DNA of 64,000 nt, from assembly GCF_008329645.1 (NCBI RefSeq), contig NZ_CP043474.1:5573924-5637923 (forward strand). The letters run 5' to 3'. Numbering within the stretch: the first letter of the stretch is position 1; each line of letters begins with the position of its first letter. This document shows positions 43,406 through 52,966 of the stretch, in pieces. Origin of the DNA: Mycolicibacterium grossiae. Lineage in GTDB: Bacteria > Actinomycetota > Actinomycetes > Mycobacteriales > Mycobacteriaceae. A program made the translations under genes and the position numbers. The notes under the pieces were generated by a model. That model was given only the letters and a program-made list of their open reading frames with translations, was not told where the DNA came from and searched no databases.

Positions 43406-43567
43406 GTGCATCACCGCGCGGCCAGGTTCTTCATCGCCGTCGATATCGAGCACTCCGCCGCGCACGGCGACCTCGGCGCATTCGGCGACATGCTCAAACG
43501 ATTCGCGGGCTCGAACGGTGATCGACCCATGACCGGACAGGAGAAAGGGGCATGGTGGTGGCAGTGA
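43406..43567 (+). pseudogene. C-terminal remnant of a second PaaI thioesterase
   Basis: Translation of this frame gives ARFFIAVDIEHSAAHGDLGAF followed by GDMLKRFAGS. It matches the C-terminus of the protein at 38693 (VFIVVSPEHFAAHGDVSAFG then DLLEQFSRR), while no start or N-terminal part is present. It lies between the P450 stop and the next PaaI start and overlaps the latter. It is most simply the remains of a duplicated or recombined gene. Confidence 0.7.
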
Positions 43568-44004
43568 CATTCGCGCACTTCGATGAGCAGATCGCCGACC
43601 AGCTGCTCAGATCGCCGAACACAGCAGGTGGACTGTCGAGGTTTCTGAGCTTTCGGCACACCGAACTCGCCGCCGGTCGGCTGGTGGCAGAGATGGAAAC
43701 CCGTGCCGAACTGCTCACACCCTTCGGCACCCTGCACGGCGGATGTCTATCGGCGATGGTCGACCACTGTCTCGGAGTCGTGTTCTACCCCGTCATTCCG
43801 GCCGGATCATGGGTCGCCACCACCGAATTCAAGCTAAACCTGCTGCGACCCGTGTCCACCGGTGTGTGTGTCGCCGTCACCGACATCGTGTCGCTGGGCA
43901 AGCGCAGTGGAGTGGCGCGCATCGACATTAGCAACGGCGACAAAGCCGTCTGCGTAGCCCAGGGCACGGTCACGATCGTGAACGCCGCGGGCAACGCACT
44001 ATGA
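43552..44004 (+). CDS. PaaI-family hotdog thioesterase
   Basis: The 150-residue protein has the acyl-CoA thioesterase pattern with RAELLTPFGTLHGGCLSAMV, containing the nucleophile-binding Leu-His-Gly-Gly, then DHCLGVVFYPVIP and TTEFKLNLLRPV. It probably hydrolyses a medium or aromatic acyl-CoA. The ATG at 43552 follows AAAGGGG. It stands in the P450 operon, after the remnant of another PaaI gene and before the alpha/beta hydrolase. It is not a close relative of the PaaI protein at 38693. Confidence 0.88.
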   Translation: MVVAVTFAHFDEQIADQLLRSPNTAGGLSRFLSFRHTELAAGRLVAEMETRAELLTPFGTLHGGCLSAMVDHCLGVVFYPVIPAGSWVATTEFKLNLLRPVSTGVCVAVTDIVSLGKRSGVARIDISNGDKAVCVAQGTVTIVNAAGNAL

Positions 44005-44062
44005 AGGCGCTTGCTGCCGGGCCCACGCTTCGGGCGGACGACGATCTCGCCAGGAAGGTGTC

Positions 44063-44953
44063 ATGACCTCCGCCGTGCAGCATCGGGTCCGAACCCAGGA
44101 CGGGATCGCCCTGGCTGCGGACTGCTACGGCCACGATGACGCCCGTCCCGTCGTGCTGCTCCTGCACGGCGGCGGCCAGAACCGGCACGCGTGGAGCACT
44201 TCAGCGCGTCGCCTCCACGCATGCGGATACACAGTCGTCGCCTACGACACCCGCGGTCACGGCGACAGCGACTGGGACCCAGCCGGCAGGTACGACATCG
44301 AGCGACTCGCGACCGATCTTCTCGCCGTGCGCGAGCACTTCAGCGCCTATACCGCCCCTGCGGTCGTAGGTGCATCCCTTGGGGGCATGACCGTGCTCGG
44401 CACGCATCTGTTGACATCCGGGGCGTCGTGGGCGGCGGTCGTCCTGGTCGACGTCACCCCGCGACTTGAATTCCAGGGCGCCCGTCGCGTGGTGACGTTC
44501 ATGGCCGCACATCCCGATGGCTTTAGCACCCTCTCTGACGCCGCAGAGGTGATCGCCGCGTACAACCCCCATCGCTCGCGCCCGGCCAACGTCGACGGCC
44601 TGCGCAAGGTGCTACGGCAGCGTCACGACGGCCGCTGGATCTGGCGGTGGGACCCGGCATTCATTCACTCCAACTTCGACTTTCTCCGCGACGAATCGAC
44701 CACGGGAACGGAGCAATTCGACGCAATCAGCCACCTGCTGATCGACGGAGCCCGACGGGTCAATGCCCCAACACTTCTCGTAAGGGGCCTCTTGTCCGAC
44801 GTGGTCTCCCAAGCCACCGTCGACGAGTTCAAGCAACTGGTTCCCCACGCCGAGACCGTCGACGTATCCGGCACCGGACACATGATCGCCGGCGACGACA
44901 ACGACGCCTTCGGCTGCGCCGTCACCGAGTTCCTCGGCCGGAACCTCCTGTAG
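44063..44953 (+). CDS. Alpha/beta hydrolase
   Basis: The 296-residue protein starts at ATG 44063, preceded by GGAAGGTGTC. The oxyanion loop is VVLLLHGGGQNRHAWS, the nucleophile Ser lies in VVGASLGGMTVLGTH, and the catalytic His is in VSGTGHMIAGDDND. A TRGHGDSDWDPAG segment and a later PTLLVRGLLSDVVS (acid region) complete the fold. It is an esterase or C-C/ester hydrolase of lipid or xenobiotic metabolism, matching its place at the end of the P450 operon. Confidence 0.9.
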   Translation: MTSAVQHRVRTQDGIALAADCYGHDDARPVVLLLHGGGQNRHAWSTSARRLHACGYTVVAYDTRGHGDSDWDPAGRYDIERLATDLLAVREHFSAYTAPAVVGASLGGMTVLGTHLLTSGASWAAVVLVDVTPRLEFQGARRVVTFMAAHPDGFSTLSDAAEVIAAYNPHRSRPANVDGLRKVLRQRHDGRWIWRWDPAFIHSNFDFLRDESTTGTEQFDAISHLLIDGARRVNAPTLLVRGLLSDVVSQATVDEFKQLVPHAETVDVSGTGHMIAGDDNDAFGCAVTEFLGRNLL

Positions 44954-45086
44954 GTCGCGACGTTGGTCGAGCACCATCGATCGGCCAGTAGTCAGAACCG
45001 ATCTTGACTTCACAGCGCGCGAAGCGGAGCCCATGAAGTGTTCTTCGGTTAAGGCCGACTTTGAACTGTGCCGGGCTCTGGTCGAG

Positions 45087-45956
45087 CTAGACGCCACTAC
45101 GCACTTGCTGGCCACCATCGGCGTCGAAGAGTTCCTTGGTCCAGCGTTCGAGGATTTCTGCGCTGTCCCAGTCGTCGGGATGAAATCCGGCGCGGGTGTA
45201 GGAGCGAAAGCGCGCAATTGCTGCTGGGCTGAATAGCGGGTTATGACGGAAGGCTCGAAGGCTGCGCAGCAAGCGCACCGGGTTGTAGGCGGAACGGTCA
45301 CCAGCCAGAGAGCGGGTGGTCTGGATGACCAACTCGCTGAACAAGAGGAGGCTGGCGATCCGCATCCCCCAGACCCTGGTGCGTTCGCTTCCACCGACCG
45401 TCTCGTAGACATCGAAAGCAACGGCCTTATGCTCGCATTCTTCCAGTGCGTGCCAGAGCAGAATAGGCCGCACTTCGGTGTCGCCGATCAGTTCTTGAGC
45501 TTCGTCGCTGGTGAGAATGATCTCGGCGAATGTCGCCGTGTAGTGCTCGAGGGCGGCCGTCACAGCCAGGCGCATCTTGGGAGAAAAACGCTTCTCAAGT
45601 CGGCCAACCAGCTTCTTGACATGCCGATCGATCCCCTCGGTGGGATAGCCCATTGCTTGAAGCCGATCGTTGAGCAGCCGATGCTGGTGTCGGTGGGTGG
45701 CCTCTTGTGCGATAAACCCCTTGACCGCCTCCTTGAGGTCAGCGTCGCTGATGTGGTCCCGGTACTCGCGGACTGACCGGATAAAGAAGTCTTCGCCTTC
45801 GGGGAACGTGGCCGACAAGGTGGACACAAAGTGGCTCATCACCAAGTCGCCATCAACGAAGTGCTGCCGACTGGTCCCAGCAGGCATATCGAATCGAACA
45901 CGGCGGGGCTTCGGGACGACCCGTGCGGTGGGCCGTGTGGACGAATCGTCGCTCAT
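45087..45956 (-). CDS. Metal-dependent hydrolase (PF10118-type)
   Basis: The 289-residue protein has the pattern of the predicted metal-dependent hydrolase family PF10118: RVRFDMPAGTSRQHFVDGD, FIAQEATHRHQHRLLNDRL with its His/Glu cluster, ALEHYTATFAEIILTSD, and LLWHALEECEHKAVAFDVYE. These Glu/His clusters form a di-metal site like that of ferritin-fold oxygenases. It is divergent from TetR 4 and convergent with the alpha/beta hydrolase. The substrate is unknown. The ATG lies at 45956. Confidence 0.87.
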   Translation of the reverse strand: MSDDSSTRPTARVVPKPRRVRFDMPAGTSRQHFVDGDLVMSHFVSTLSATFPEGEDFFIRSVREYRDHISDADLKEAVKGFIAQEATHRHQHRLLNDRLQAMGYPTEGIDRHVKKLVGRLEKRFSPKMRLAVTAALEHYTATFAEIILTSDEAQELIGDTEVRPILLWHALEECEHKAVAFDVYETVGGSERTRVWGMRIASLLLFSELVIQTTRSLAGDRSAYNPVRLLRSLRAFRHNPLFSPAAIARFRSYTRAGFHPDDWDSAEILERWTKELFDADGGQQVRSGV

Positions 45957-46060
45957 GTTGTTCTCCCATTCGCCAAGGACGCGCTGTCAATCTGACTCTA
46001 AGCCTTGTCAGAATTAGATGGCAAGCTATCCACGTGGTTTCGGCGCGGGTGTATAGCGGA

Positions 46061-46696
46061 ATGTCCGCCGAGGAGCGTCACCGGAACCGGCGCACCCGTC
46101 TCATCGAGGCCGCAACGGAGTTGATCGGCACGCGCGGCGTTGCCGCCGCCACTGTGACTGCCGTCTGCGCTGAATCGGGTGTCACGTCACGGTACTTCTA
46201 CCAGCACTTCTCCGACCGAGACGCACTCCTGCGGGCTGTCTACCAGCAGCTCTATGCCACCTTCCAGGAGGTGATAGTCGACGCGATCCCCGATGCCGGC
46301 GAGCCACCGGAGGTATTGGCGTACGCGCCAATCCGCAGGCTGGTCGGCATGATCGACAACGACCCGCGGCTGGGTCGGATCCTGTTCGTGGAATCTGCAA
46401 CCGAGCCGCTGCTCCGAGAGCTACGCAGCGAACTAATGGCAGGTTTCACCGACCTTGTCTTGCGCGAAGCCAGACTTCACCTCGACATCGCCGACTCTGC
46501 CGTGGGGGTTGCCCATTTGGCTTCGACCTTGGGCGTGGGAGGGCTATTCGAAGTCTTGCGCCGCCGACTCGACGGAGAACTGGAATTCACCACAGATGAA
46601 CTCGTTCAGCACTGCGCAGGTTTCCTGGGCAGCCTAGGCAATTACGTGCTGCTGCAGAACACGGGCCAGTCGGCCACAACCGAAGCGCAAACCTAG
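46061..46696 (+). CDS. TetR-family regulator 4
   Basis: The 211-residue protein has the HTH RLIEAATELIGTRGVAAATV and ESGVTSRYFYQHFSDRDALL. Its C-terminal ligand domain includes GRILFVESATEPLLRELR. The start at 46061 has no clear ribosome site; GTG 46034 is an alternative. It is divergent from the metal-dependent hydrolase and is likely its repressor, though the region before it has only a weak inverted repeat. It is followed after about 330 bases by mmpL. Confidence 0.87.
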   Translation: MSAEERHRNRRTRLIEAATELIGTRGVAAATVTAVCAESGVTSRYFYQHFSDRDALLRAVYQQLYATFQEVIVDAIPDAGEPPEVLAYAPIRRLVGMIDNDPRLGRILFVESATEPLLRELRSELMAGFTDLVLREARLHLDIADSAVGVAHLASTLGVGGLFEVLRRRLDGELEFTTDELVQHCAGFLGSLGNYVLLQNTGQSATTEAQT

Positions 46697-46978
46697 AGCT
46701 AGCGGCCCCGCTACGCGATGTGGCCGTGCGTGCGCCCGACGACCAACGTCCGAGAACAGCAACAGCAAGACCCTGAACGGCATCCAAGGCCAGTGTCGTC
46801 GACTTACAGCGTCAGCCCTGGCTTCCAGAAACCCACTGAGTGTTCGATCATTCCTCTGCCCACTGCGACCGTCGGCCCGGTCCCGACTCGATAGCGGTCG
46901 CCGGCCCCTTCGCCAGCCGCGCGCTTTGCGCGGCCTGGCGACGACGGCCCCGCCACCACTTGCACTACATGCGGTAGC
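46697..46978. other. Gap before mmpL without a supportable gene
   Basis: This 282-base stretch between TetR 4 and the operator of mmpL has short Arg-rich frames on both strands that do not look coding. It should contain the mmpL promoter upstream elements. Confidence 0.5.
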
Positions 46979-47003
46979 GTAGCGATACCGATAGTATCGC
47001 TAC
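46979..47003. promoter_or_regulatory. TetR-type operator copy 3 (mmpL)
   Basis: GTAGCGATAC, five bases, GTATCGCTAC is a perfect ten-base-arm inverted repeat, with additional GTAGCG and CGCTAC half sites just outside. It ends 23 bases before the mmpL GTG and so could block its promoter. Copies at 38665 and 39874 share its GATAC-N5-GTATC core. Confidence 0.75.
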
Positions 47004-47026
47004 GATTCGCTACTAGTGGAGGCCCA

Positions 47027-50000
47027 GTGACCGACGGCACTGCAGATTCCCCAGGCCAGGCCACGCGCCGTGGCCAGCGGGACAACGGATCCCCCAACCC
47101 GGCCGAAACCCGCGAGTACAGCGAACGGTTGGCAGCGCTAGCCCGATTCACCCTCCGCCACAAAGCGCTGGTCATCGGGGTATGGCTAGGCGCCGCGGTC
47201 GTCCTCGCGTTGCTGTTCCCCCAGCTAGAAACCGTGGTGCGCCAACAGTCGGTGGACCTCATCCCTCGCGATGCGCCGTCCTTGCAGACGGTTGACCGCA
47301 TGAGCGCCGCTTTCGGCGAAGAAGGCTCAAAAACCATGGTGTTCGTCGCCATGGAAGACCCCAATGGCTTGACTCCGACTGCACGGCAGCGCTACGGCGA
47401 ACTCGTGCGCCGGTTGCAGGGCGAAGGCAACCACGTCCTGCTGGTGCAGGACCTACTGTCCGATCCGATTACCGAAGCCCAGGCAGTCAGCGCCGACCGC
47501 AAAGCTTGGTACCTGCCCGTAGGTGTCACCGGCACCCTCGGAGACCCCACGGCCGCCGAATCGGTAAACGCGGTGCGCAACATCGCCGCCGAGGTCTTCA
47601 CCGGCTCGACCACGACTGTGCAAGTGACGGGACCACCGGCAACCTTCAGCGACATGATCGCATCCGCCGAGCACGACCTGCTGCTGATCTCAATCGCTAC
47701 CGCGGGCGTGATCGCCCTGATCCTGCTGATCGTCTACCGGTCGGTGTTCACCGCGCTGTTACCGCTGCTAGTAATCGGGTTGAGCCTGGCAGTCGGGCGC
47801 GGCGTGCTGTCCGCCCTCGGCGAGATGGGCATGCCCGTCTCCCAGTTCACCGTCGCCTTCATGACTGCGATCCTGCTCGGCGCGGGAACCGACTACACCG
47901 TATTTCTGATCAGCCGATACCACGAACAGCGCCGCGCCCAAGTACCCGCCGATCAGGCCGTCATCCACGCCACCGCCAGCATCGGGCGCGTCATCCTCGC
48001 CTCCGCCGCCACCGTCGCACTCGCGTTCCTGGCCATGGTCTTCGCGCGGCTCAGCGTCTTCGCCGCCCTTGGCCCCGCGTGTGCCATCGCCGTACTGTTC
48101 GGATTTCTGGCCACCGTAACCCTGCTGCCACCGGTGCTGTCGCTAGCCGCCAAACGCGGCATCGGTGAACCCAAACCCGATCGCACCCGCCGCTACTGGA
48201 ACAGCGTCGCCGTCGCCGTGGTCCGCCGTCCCGTGCCACTACTCATCGTCAGCCTGGTCATCTTGCTCGCCCTGTCGGCAGCGGCAGCAACCATCAAAAT
48301 CAGCTACGACGACCGCAAGGGCCAACCAGACACCACGGCCAGCAACCTGGGCTACCACCTGCTGGACCGCCACTTCCGCAAAGACGTCGTCATCAGCGAA
48401 TTCCTCGTCGTGGAAAATCCGACCGACATGCGGACCGGCAAAGGACTGGCCGATCTTGACGAGATGGCCTCCCGCGTCTCCCAGATCCCCGGCGTCACCA
48501 AGGTTTCCGGAGTCACCCGCCCCACCGGAGAGCGCCTCGACCAAGCAGAACTGGCCTGGCAGAACGGCCAGATCGGCGACAAAATGGCCGGCGCCGTCGC
48601 CGAGGGCAACTCCCGCAAAGACGACCTCACCAAACTCACCGACGGCGCCGACCAGCTCGCCGACGGCCTCGCCCAACTCGACAGCACCGTGCGCACCGCC
48701 TTCACACCACTAGCCGGAATCCTCACCCAAGCCCAATCCGCAGGAACTCAGGTCAACCAATTCCGGCCGCTGCTGCAACAACTTTCCGCCACTGCCCCCG
48801 CCGTCGACCAAGCCATCCAATCCGGCCCAGGACTACGACCGCTGGCCAACCAAGCCCAAAACGCAATCACTCAACTCGACCCACTCGTCGGCGCCCTCAA
48901 CACCTCACCCTGGTGCGCCACCACCCCACAATGCGCCCAAATCCGCAACCAGGTCCAGATCCTGGTCACTCTGCGCGACAACGGATTCTTCAACCAAATC
49001 GCCGACCTCGGGGACCGCTACGATCCCGCCACCAATGCCACCGTTGGTGGCACCCTCGCCAACGTCCAGAACGCAGTCGCCTCACTGGACAAGGCATTCG
49101 GAGCCCTGGGTGACCCCGCCGACCTGACCACAAATCTCCGCCGATTGCGGGACGGAATCGGACAGCTGACCTCCGGCGCCCAAGCACTCGCCACCGGCGT
49201 CCGCACCCTCGCCGACAGCAACATCGAAATGCTGTCCGGCATGAGCCAGATCGCCACCCAACTACAGAACTCCTCGCGCGCAGCGGCCGACTCCGACTCC
49301 TCGAGCGGTTTCTACCTGCCCGCCAACGCATTCGAGAACCGGCAATTCACCGACGTCGCCGAACAATTCCTCTCACCGGACGGCAAAACAGCGCGGTTCA
49401 TGATCGAAAGCAGCCACGACCCATACAGCGTTGAAGCCATGGACCTCGCCAGCCGCATCACCGACACCGCCAACACCGCACGACCCAACACGTCACTCGC
49501 CGACGCCACCGTGTCCGTAGCCGGCTTCCCCGCCGTCAACTCCGATATCCAACGACTCCTCTGGGCCGACTTCGCACAACTAGCCATCGCCACCATCATC
49601 ATCGTCGGCGTCATCCTGGTCCTACTACTGCGCGCACTCCTAGCACCGCTCTACCTACTAGGCACCGTCGTGCTCAACTACCTCGCATCACTCGGCATCG
49701 GCGTCGTAGTCTTCCAATGGGGACTGGGCCACGAAATCGCCTGGCCCGTACCGCTGCTGGCGTTCATCATCCTCGTCGCCGTCGGCGCCGACTACAACAT
49801 GCTGCTCGTCTCACGGCTCCGCGAAGAATCCGGAACCAACATCCGCGTCGGCGTCCTGCGCACCGTGGCAAACACCGGAGCCGTCATCACCTCCGCTGGC
49901 CTCATATTCGCCGCCAGCATGTTCGGCCTCATGGTCGGCTCAGTCGCCATCATGATCCAAGCCGGCCTCATCATCGGCTTCGGGCTGCTGCTCGACACCT

Positions 50001-50149
50001 TCCTCGTGCGCACCCTCACCGTGCCCGCCATCGCCACACTCCTACGCGAAGCCAGCTGGTGGCCCACCAAAGCAACAAACCCGCGACCCGGTCAGACCAA
50101 CCCAGGAGGCATTAAGGACGCACCTCACGTGCTGGTCCAGGAGAGGTGA
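47027..50149 (+). CDS. MmpL-family RND transporter
   Basis: The 1040-residue protein has about 12 predicted membrane helices in the RND/MmpL pattern. A helix near residue 45 is followed by a large outer loop, then four or five helices. A second long outer domain of about 320 residues (430-775) has coiled-coil repeats (LADGLAQLDSTV, TSGAQALATG), and a second helix bundle follows. The proton-relay Asp-Tyr pairs are in GAGTDYTVFLISRY and GADYNMLLVSRLREE. The GTG start follows GGAGG. It probably exports a lipid or siderophore-like compound. No mmpS gene accompanies it. Operator copy 3 suggests control with the PaaI/DUF6188 genes. Confidence 0.93.
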   Translation: MTDGTADSPGQATRRGQRDNGSPNPAETREYSERLAALARFTLRHKALVIGVWLGAAVVLALLFPQLETVVRQQSVDLIPRDAPSLQTVDRMSAAFGEEGSKTMVFVAMEDPNGLTPTARQRYGELVRRLQGEGNHVLLVQDLLSDPITEAQAVSADRKAWYLPVGVTGTLGDPTAAESVNAVRNIAAEVFTGSTTTVQVTGPPATFSDMIASAEHDLLLISIATAGVIALILLIVYRSVFTALLPLLVIGLSLAVGRGVLSALGEMGMPVSQFTVAFMTAILLGAGTDYTVFLISRYHEQRRAQVPADQAVIHATASIGRVILASAATVALAFLAMVFARLSVFAALGPACAIAVLFGFLATVTLLPPVLSLAAKRGIGEPKPDRTRRYWNSVAVAVVRRPVPLLIVSLVILLALSAAAATIKISYDDRKGQPDTTASNLGYHLLDRHFRKDVVISEFLVVENPTDMRTGKGLADLDEMASRVSQIPGVTKVSGVTRPTGERLDQAELAWQNGQIGDKMAGAVAEGNSRKDDLTKLTDGADQLADGLAQLDSTVRTAFTPLAGILTQAQSAGTQVNQFRPLLQQLSATAPAVDQAIQSGPGLRPLANQAQNAITQLDPLVGALNTSPWCATTPQCAQIRNQVQILVTLRDNGFFNQIADLGDRYDPATNATVGGTLANVQNAVASLDKAFGALGDPADLTTNLRRLRDGIGQLTSGAQALATGVRTLADSNIEMLSGMSQIATQLQNSSRAAADSDSSSGFYLPANAFENRQFTDVAEQFLSPDGKTARFMIESSHDPYSVEAMDLASRITDTANTARPNTSLADATVSVAGFPAVNSDIQRLLWADFAQLAIATIIIVGVILVLLLRALLAPLYLLGTVVLNYLASLGIGVVVFQWGLGHEIAWPVPLLAFIILVAVGADYNMLLVSRLREESGTNIRVGVLRTVANTGAVITSAGLIFAASMFGLMVGSVAIMIQAGLIIGFGLLLDTFLVRTLTVPAIATLLREASWWPTKATNPRPGQTNPGGIKDAPHVLVQER

Positions 50150-50515
50150 AAAGCGAACAGAGCAATACCCGGCGCTACATGCCGACCAGCGTGAAGGCGT
50201 ATTCACCCCGAATGAATACGACCCCTGCGCCGGTACAGCGGGCCGAATGTCGACGGACGATATTCGGAACGCCCCCCAGAACGACGCGTGGCGGCCTCCC
50301 GACCGCGAGGATGGCGAGGCTCCCCGACCTCGAACATCTTCGGCGGAAACGCTCGCTTGGCGTCGCGAGGGCGCACGTTCACAGTCAACCTTCAAAACCT
50401 GCGGGCACAGCATCTCCATGCGAAACGATGGCATCGCATTGATCAAGGTGCTGCGGGAGGCCGAAGTAATTGGCATACGCCGCGTAGCCACCTCGTCAAC
50501 GACGAAACTAATTTA
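50150..50515. other. Intergenic region without a supportable gene
   Basis: About 365 bases between mmpL and the convergent ATPase gene. It is less GC-rich near 50480-50520. Overlapping frames on the plus strand lack a ribosome site and coding composition. I see no gene or clear terminator in it. Confidence 0.5.
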
Positions 50516-52966
50516 CTACTTTGTCCGCAGGTTCAGATTCAACGCCCCGCATGGGCAGCGCAGAGCGTCTTCTCGCCCTGGGGAACCATTGACGTAGAGC
50601 CACCCGCCACAAGCACTGTTCGTGCATCTGAACAGTTCTAAGAAGTCCTTGCATGCCGCGACCACCGGAGCGAAGTCCGCCTTCGACATCGACGCCCAAT
50701 CATTGTTGTGTACAAGGGCGTTGATAGCCCAATTCTCTCCATCCTGAGCAAGCATCGCCTGTTGGCGGGCCGCTTTAAGGTCTTCAACTTGTTGCTTGCC
50801 AGCTTCGTTGTTCCATTTCTCGGCCGAAGTACCAGCTTTCTTGAGCAGATCTCCATGGCGACCCTTGGCCGCCGAGAACAAGGCGCCAAGTTCGTAGTTG
50901 TTATCGGGTCGGTAGATCACCTTGCCCTGCAGCGCGGCGACGATATCTGCCATCGACGCTTCGAGGTTACGACGGAGCTTATGAGCTGCACCGGGCACAT
51001 CATCGTCCGCGAGGTCAGCGTCAATTTGGGTCCAGAGATCTTCGCCCTGGCCATACACCGGACCGCGATCGACGGTCCAGCCGTGAAATCGGGCGTGGGC
51101 CTTTGACCCGATGAGCCCTGAGGACTGCATTTGCCTGGCCCAGACTTCGTCGTGGGTGGTCAGGATGAACTGAACGTCAGGGAAGACGTCCTTGAGCAGA
51201 CTGCAGAACTGGCGTCGGTGATTGGTGTCGACGGAGGTAACTACGTCATCCAGCACGGCTAAGCGGAAGTCGTCGTGCAGTAGCTGGCTGATGAGTGCCA
51301 GATACAGACACACTCCCATACCGTCTTGATGGCCCTCGCTGTGATAGGCCATTGGAGGAAACATGCCCAGTCCGTAGAAATCGACTTCTAGATCCAGCTT
51401 TCCGGCCGACGGAGCCAAACCAGCCTTGAACGACGACTCATCGTCCGCGTTAATGCGGCGGTAGTAGTCACTGAAGTTGTGTTCCACAGTGGTGTAAAGC
51501 TTGGTCAGCTCGGTGTCTGCCACGTCGTTGTAAATCTCGTAGACCGCCTTGGCGGTGCTGTAGGCCGCGCTTGCTTTGATGTGCGTGGCCCGGGCCTGGC
51601 GCAGCCGGGTCCACCGTTCATGGGCGACTGTCAGGGCACTGCGAGCGTTGGCGGTGGCGCTCTGGTCCGGCAGCGCCTCGATATCTTGCCGCATCCCGGC
51701 GAGCAGGGCCGTTAACCCAGGGGGAAGAGCTAAAGGGTTGGTGCGGACTCGCGTCGCCTGTTCACGGATAGTCGTTAGATGGTCCAGTACGGCGGCGAAA
51801 GCGGCCAGATCGGCTAGCCAGTCGACTAGCACTGCTTGGTCGTCGTTACGTCCCACCCTCAGCGCATGCGGTTGGGCGGCGCGAATCAACGCCTCTGCCC
51901 GTTGCACCTGACCCTTCAACCGTGCTGCCGCAAGCAGAATCCGGCGCTCCAGCGTTTTGGCCGCCTCCGAGCGCGACAGCTTGGCCTGCAGGTGCAACCG
52001 GAGCGTCTCGGCGTCCTCCCATGGCTGATCGCACAACGGGCACGCGGCTTCGGTGACCAGGGGCAGCCCAACCTCGATGAGCTCGCGATGGGTGAGGGCG
52101 TGGAGAATGCTCGGGTCGTCCTCCAGTTCGGCCAAAGCCTCCGCCAGGTCCCGGCCGGCGTTAGCTAACTCGGGGTGATCCGTAGCGAAGGCGCTCAGCT
52201 CATTGACATCTTGGAGTGCGGAAGCCTTATTGAAGGAGGAATGCTCACCGGCAACCTGAGCTCCGATGGTCAAGTCGGTGTCGGGCTGCAGCGAGTCCAG
52301 CGGCGCAATCCCGAGGACCTGACGATGCCGATTGACTGCGCCGAGAACCTGCGCTTCCAGCAGCGTTGTGAGATCAAGATGACGGCGCAAAGCGTCCTCA
52401 GCGTTGCTAACCTCAGTTGTCGCCTGTTTCTCGTCACTGGCGGACCTAGTCATCGCGGTCCGCAAGAGCCGGCGCGTCTCGTCGATGCGGTCGAGCTTCA
52501 GCAGCGCTTGCACTTCCTGAGCGCGCTTACCAGGCTCGGTATACACGTACTTTATGACCTCGCGCCGCGACAAAATCAGCTCGGGATGCTGGGCAGCCCA
52601 ATCCACTGCGGCATGCAGTTCGGGGGTGTCGGGCTCCAGCTTGTAGGTTGCGGCAGTCTTCACGCACCTCGTCAGCACGCCGGTCTGGCCGCTCGCGCTA
52701 TCCACGATCGTCAGTGCCACCGACGCGGCGGCCGGGTTGTTGCGTTGGTGCACGTGCGGGCCGTGTTTGGCCAAGCTGACTCCACCGGTGCCCGCGCCGC
52801 TCAGGCGAGCAACGGAGCCTGTTAGCGCGAAGTCGATCGCGTCGACGACGCCACTCTTGCCAGAGCCATTTGGCCCGGCCACGACAAACGACTGGCAATC
52901 CAGTTGCAAATCCAGCAACCGGATGCCGCGAAACTCTTCAACGTGAATGGCTTTGATCTGAATCAC
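50516..52966 (-). CDS. SMC/Rad50-like ATPase with zinc hook and C-terminal zinc ribbon
   Basis: The 816-residue ABC-type ATPase has an N-terminal half with P-loop GPNGSGKS at 31-38. Helical arms follow with a CPLC zinc-hook motif (Cys309, Cys312) near the middle. The C-terminal half has an ABC-signature-like YHSEGHQDGMGVCL (541-554), Walker B VLDDV (571-575) and His605 in ILTTHDE. A zinc ribbon is at the end (Cys781, 786, 804, 806). This is the Rad50/SbcC/RecF group layout, used in DNA-end recognition and in several anti-phage systems such as Lamassu. Its ATG overlaps the small upstream gene by ATGA. A restriction-modification gene is divergent. The added zinc ribbon is unusual. Confidence 0.9.
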   Translation of the reverse strand: MIQIKAIHVEEFRGIRLLDLQLDCQSFVVAGPNGSGKSGVVDAIDFALTGSVARLSGAGTGGVSLAKHGPHVHQRNNPAAASVALTIVDSASGQTGVLTRCVKTAATYKLEPDTPELHAAVDWAAQHPELILSRREVIKYVYTEPGKRAQEVQALLKLDRIDETRRLLRTAMTRSASDEKQATTEVSNAEDALRRHLDLTTLLEAQVLGAVNRHRQVLGIAPLDSLQPDTDLTIGAQVAGEHSSFNKASALQDVNELSAFATDHPELANAGRDLAEALAELEDDPSILHALTHRELIEVGLPLVTEAACPLCDQPWEDAETLRLHLQAKLSRSEAAKTLERRILLAAARLKGQVQRAEALIRAAQPHALRVGRNDDQAVLVDWLADLAAFAAVLDHLTTIREQATRVRTNPLALPPGLTALLAGMRQDIEALPDQSATANARSALTVAHERWTRLRQARATHIKASAAYSTAKAVYEIYNDVADTELTKLYTTVEHNFSDYYRRINADDESSFKAGLAPSAGKLDLEVDFYGLGMFPPMAYHSEGHQDGMGVCLYLALISQLLHDDFRLAVLDDVVTSVDTNHRRQFCSLLKDVFPDVQFILTTHDEVWARQMQSSGLIGSKAHARFHGWTVDRGPVYGQGEDLWTQIDADLADDDVPGAAHKLRRNLEASMADIVAALQGKVIYRPDNNYELGALFSAAKGRHGDLLKKAGTSAEKWNNEAGKQQVEDLKAARQQAMLAQDGENWAINALVHNNDWASMSKADFAPVVAACKDFLELFRCTNSACGGWLYVNGSPGREDALRCPCGALNLNLRTK

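Noticed and set aside
45960..46060. Possible operator TTGTC..GGCAAG between the metal-dependent hydrolase and TetR 4
   Set aside because: The arms are imperfect and offset by one base; too weak to list as a site.
50247..50597. 116-codon frame after mmpL
   Set aside because: Runs into the opposite strand of the ATPase gene, with no ribosome site or coding pattern.
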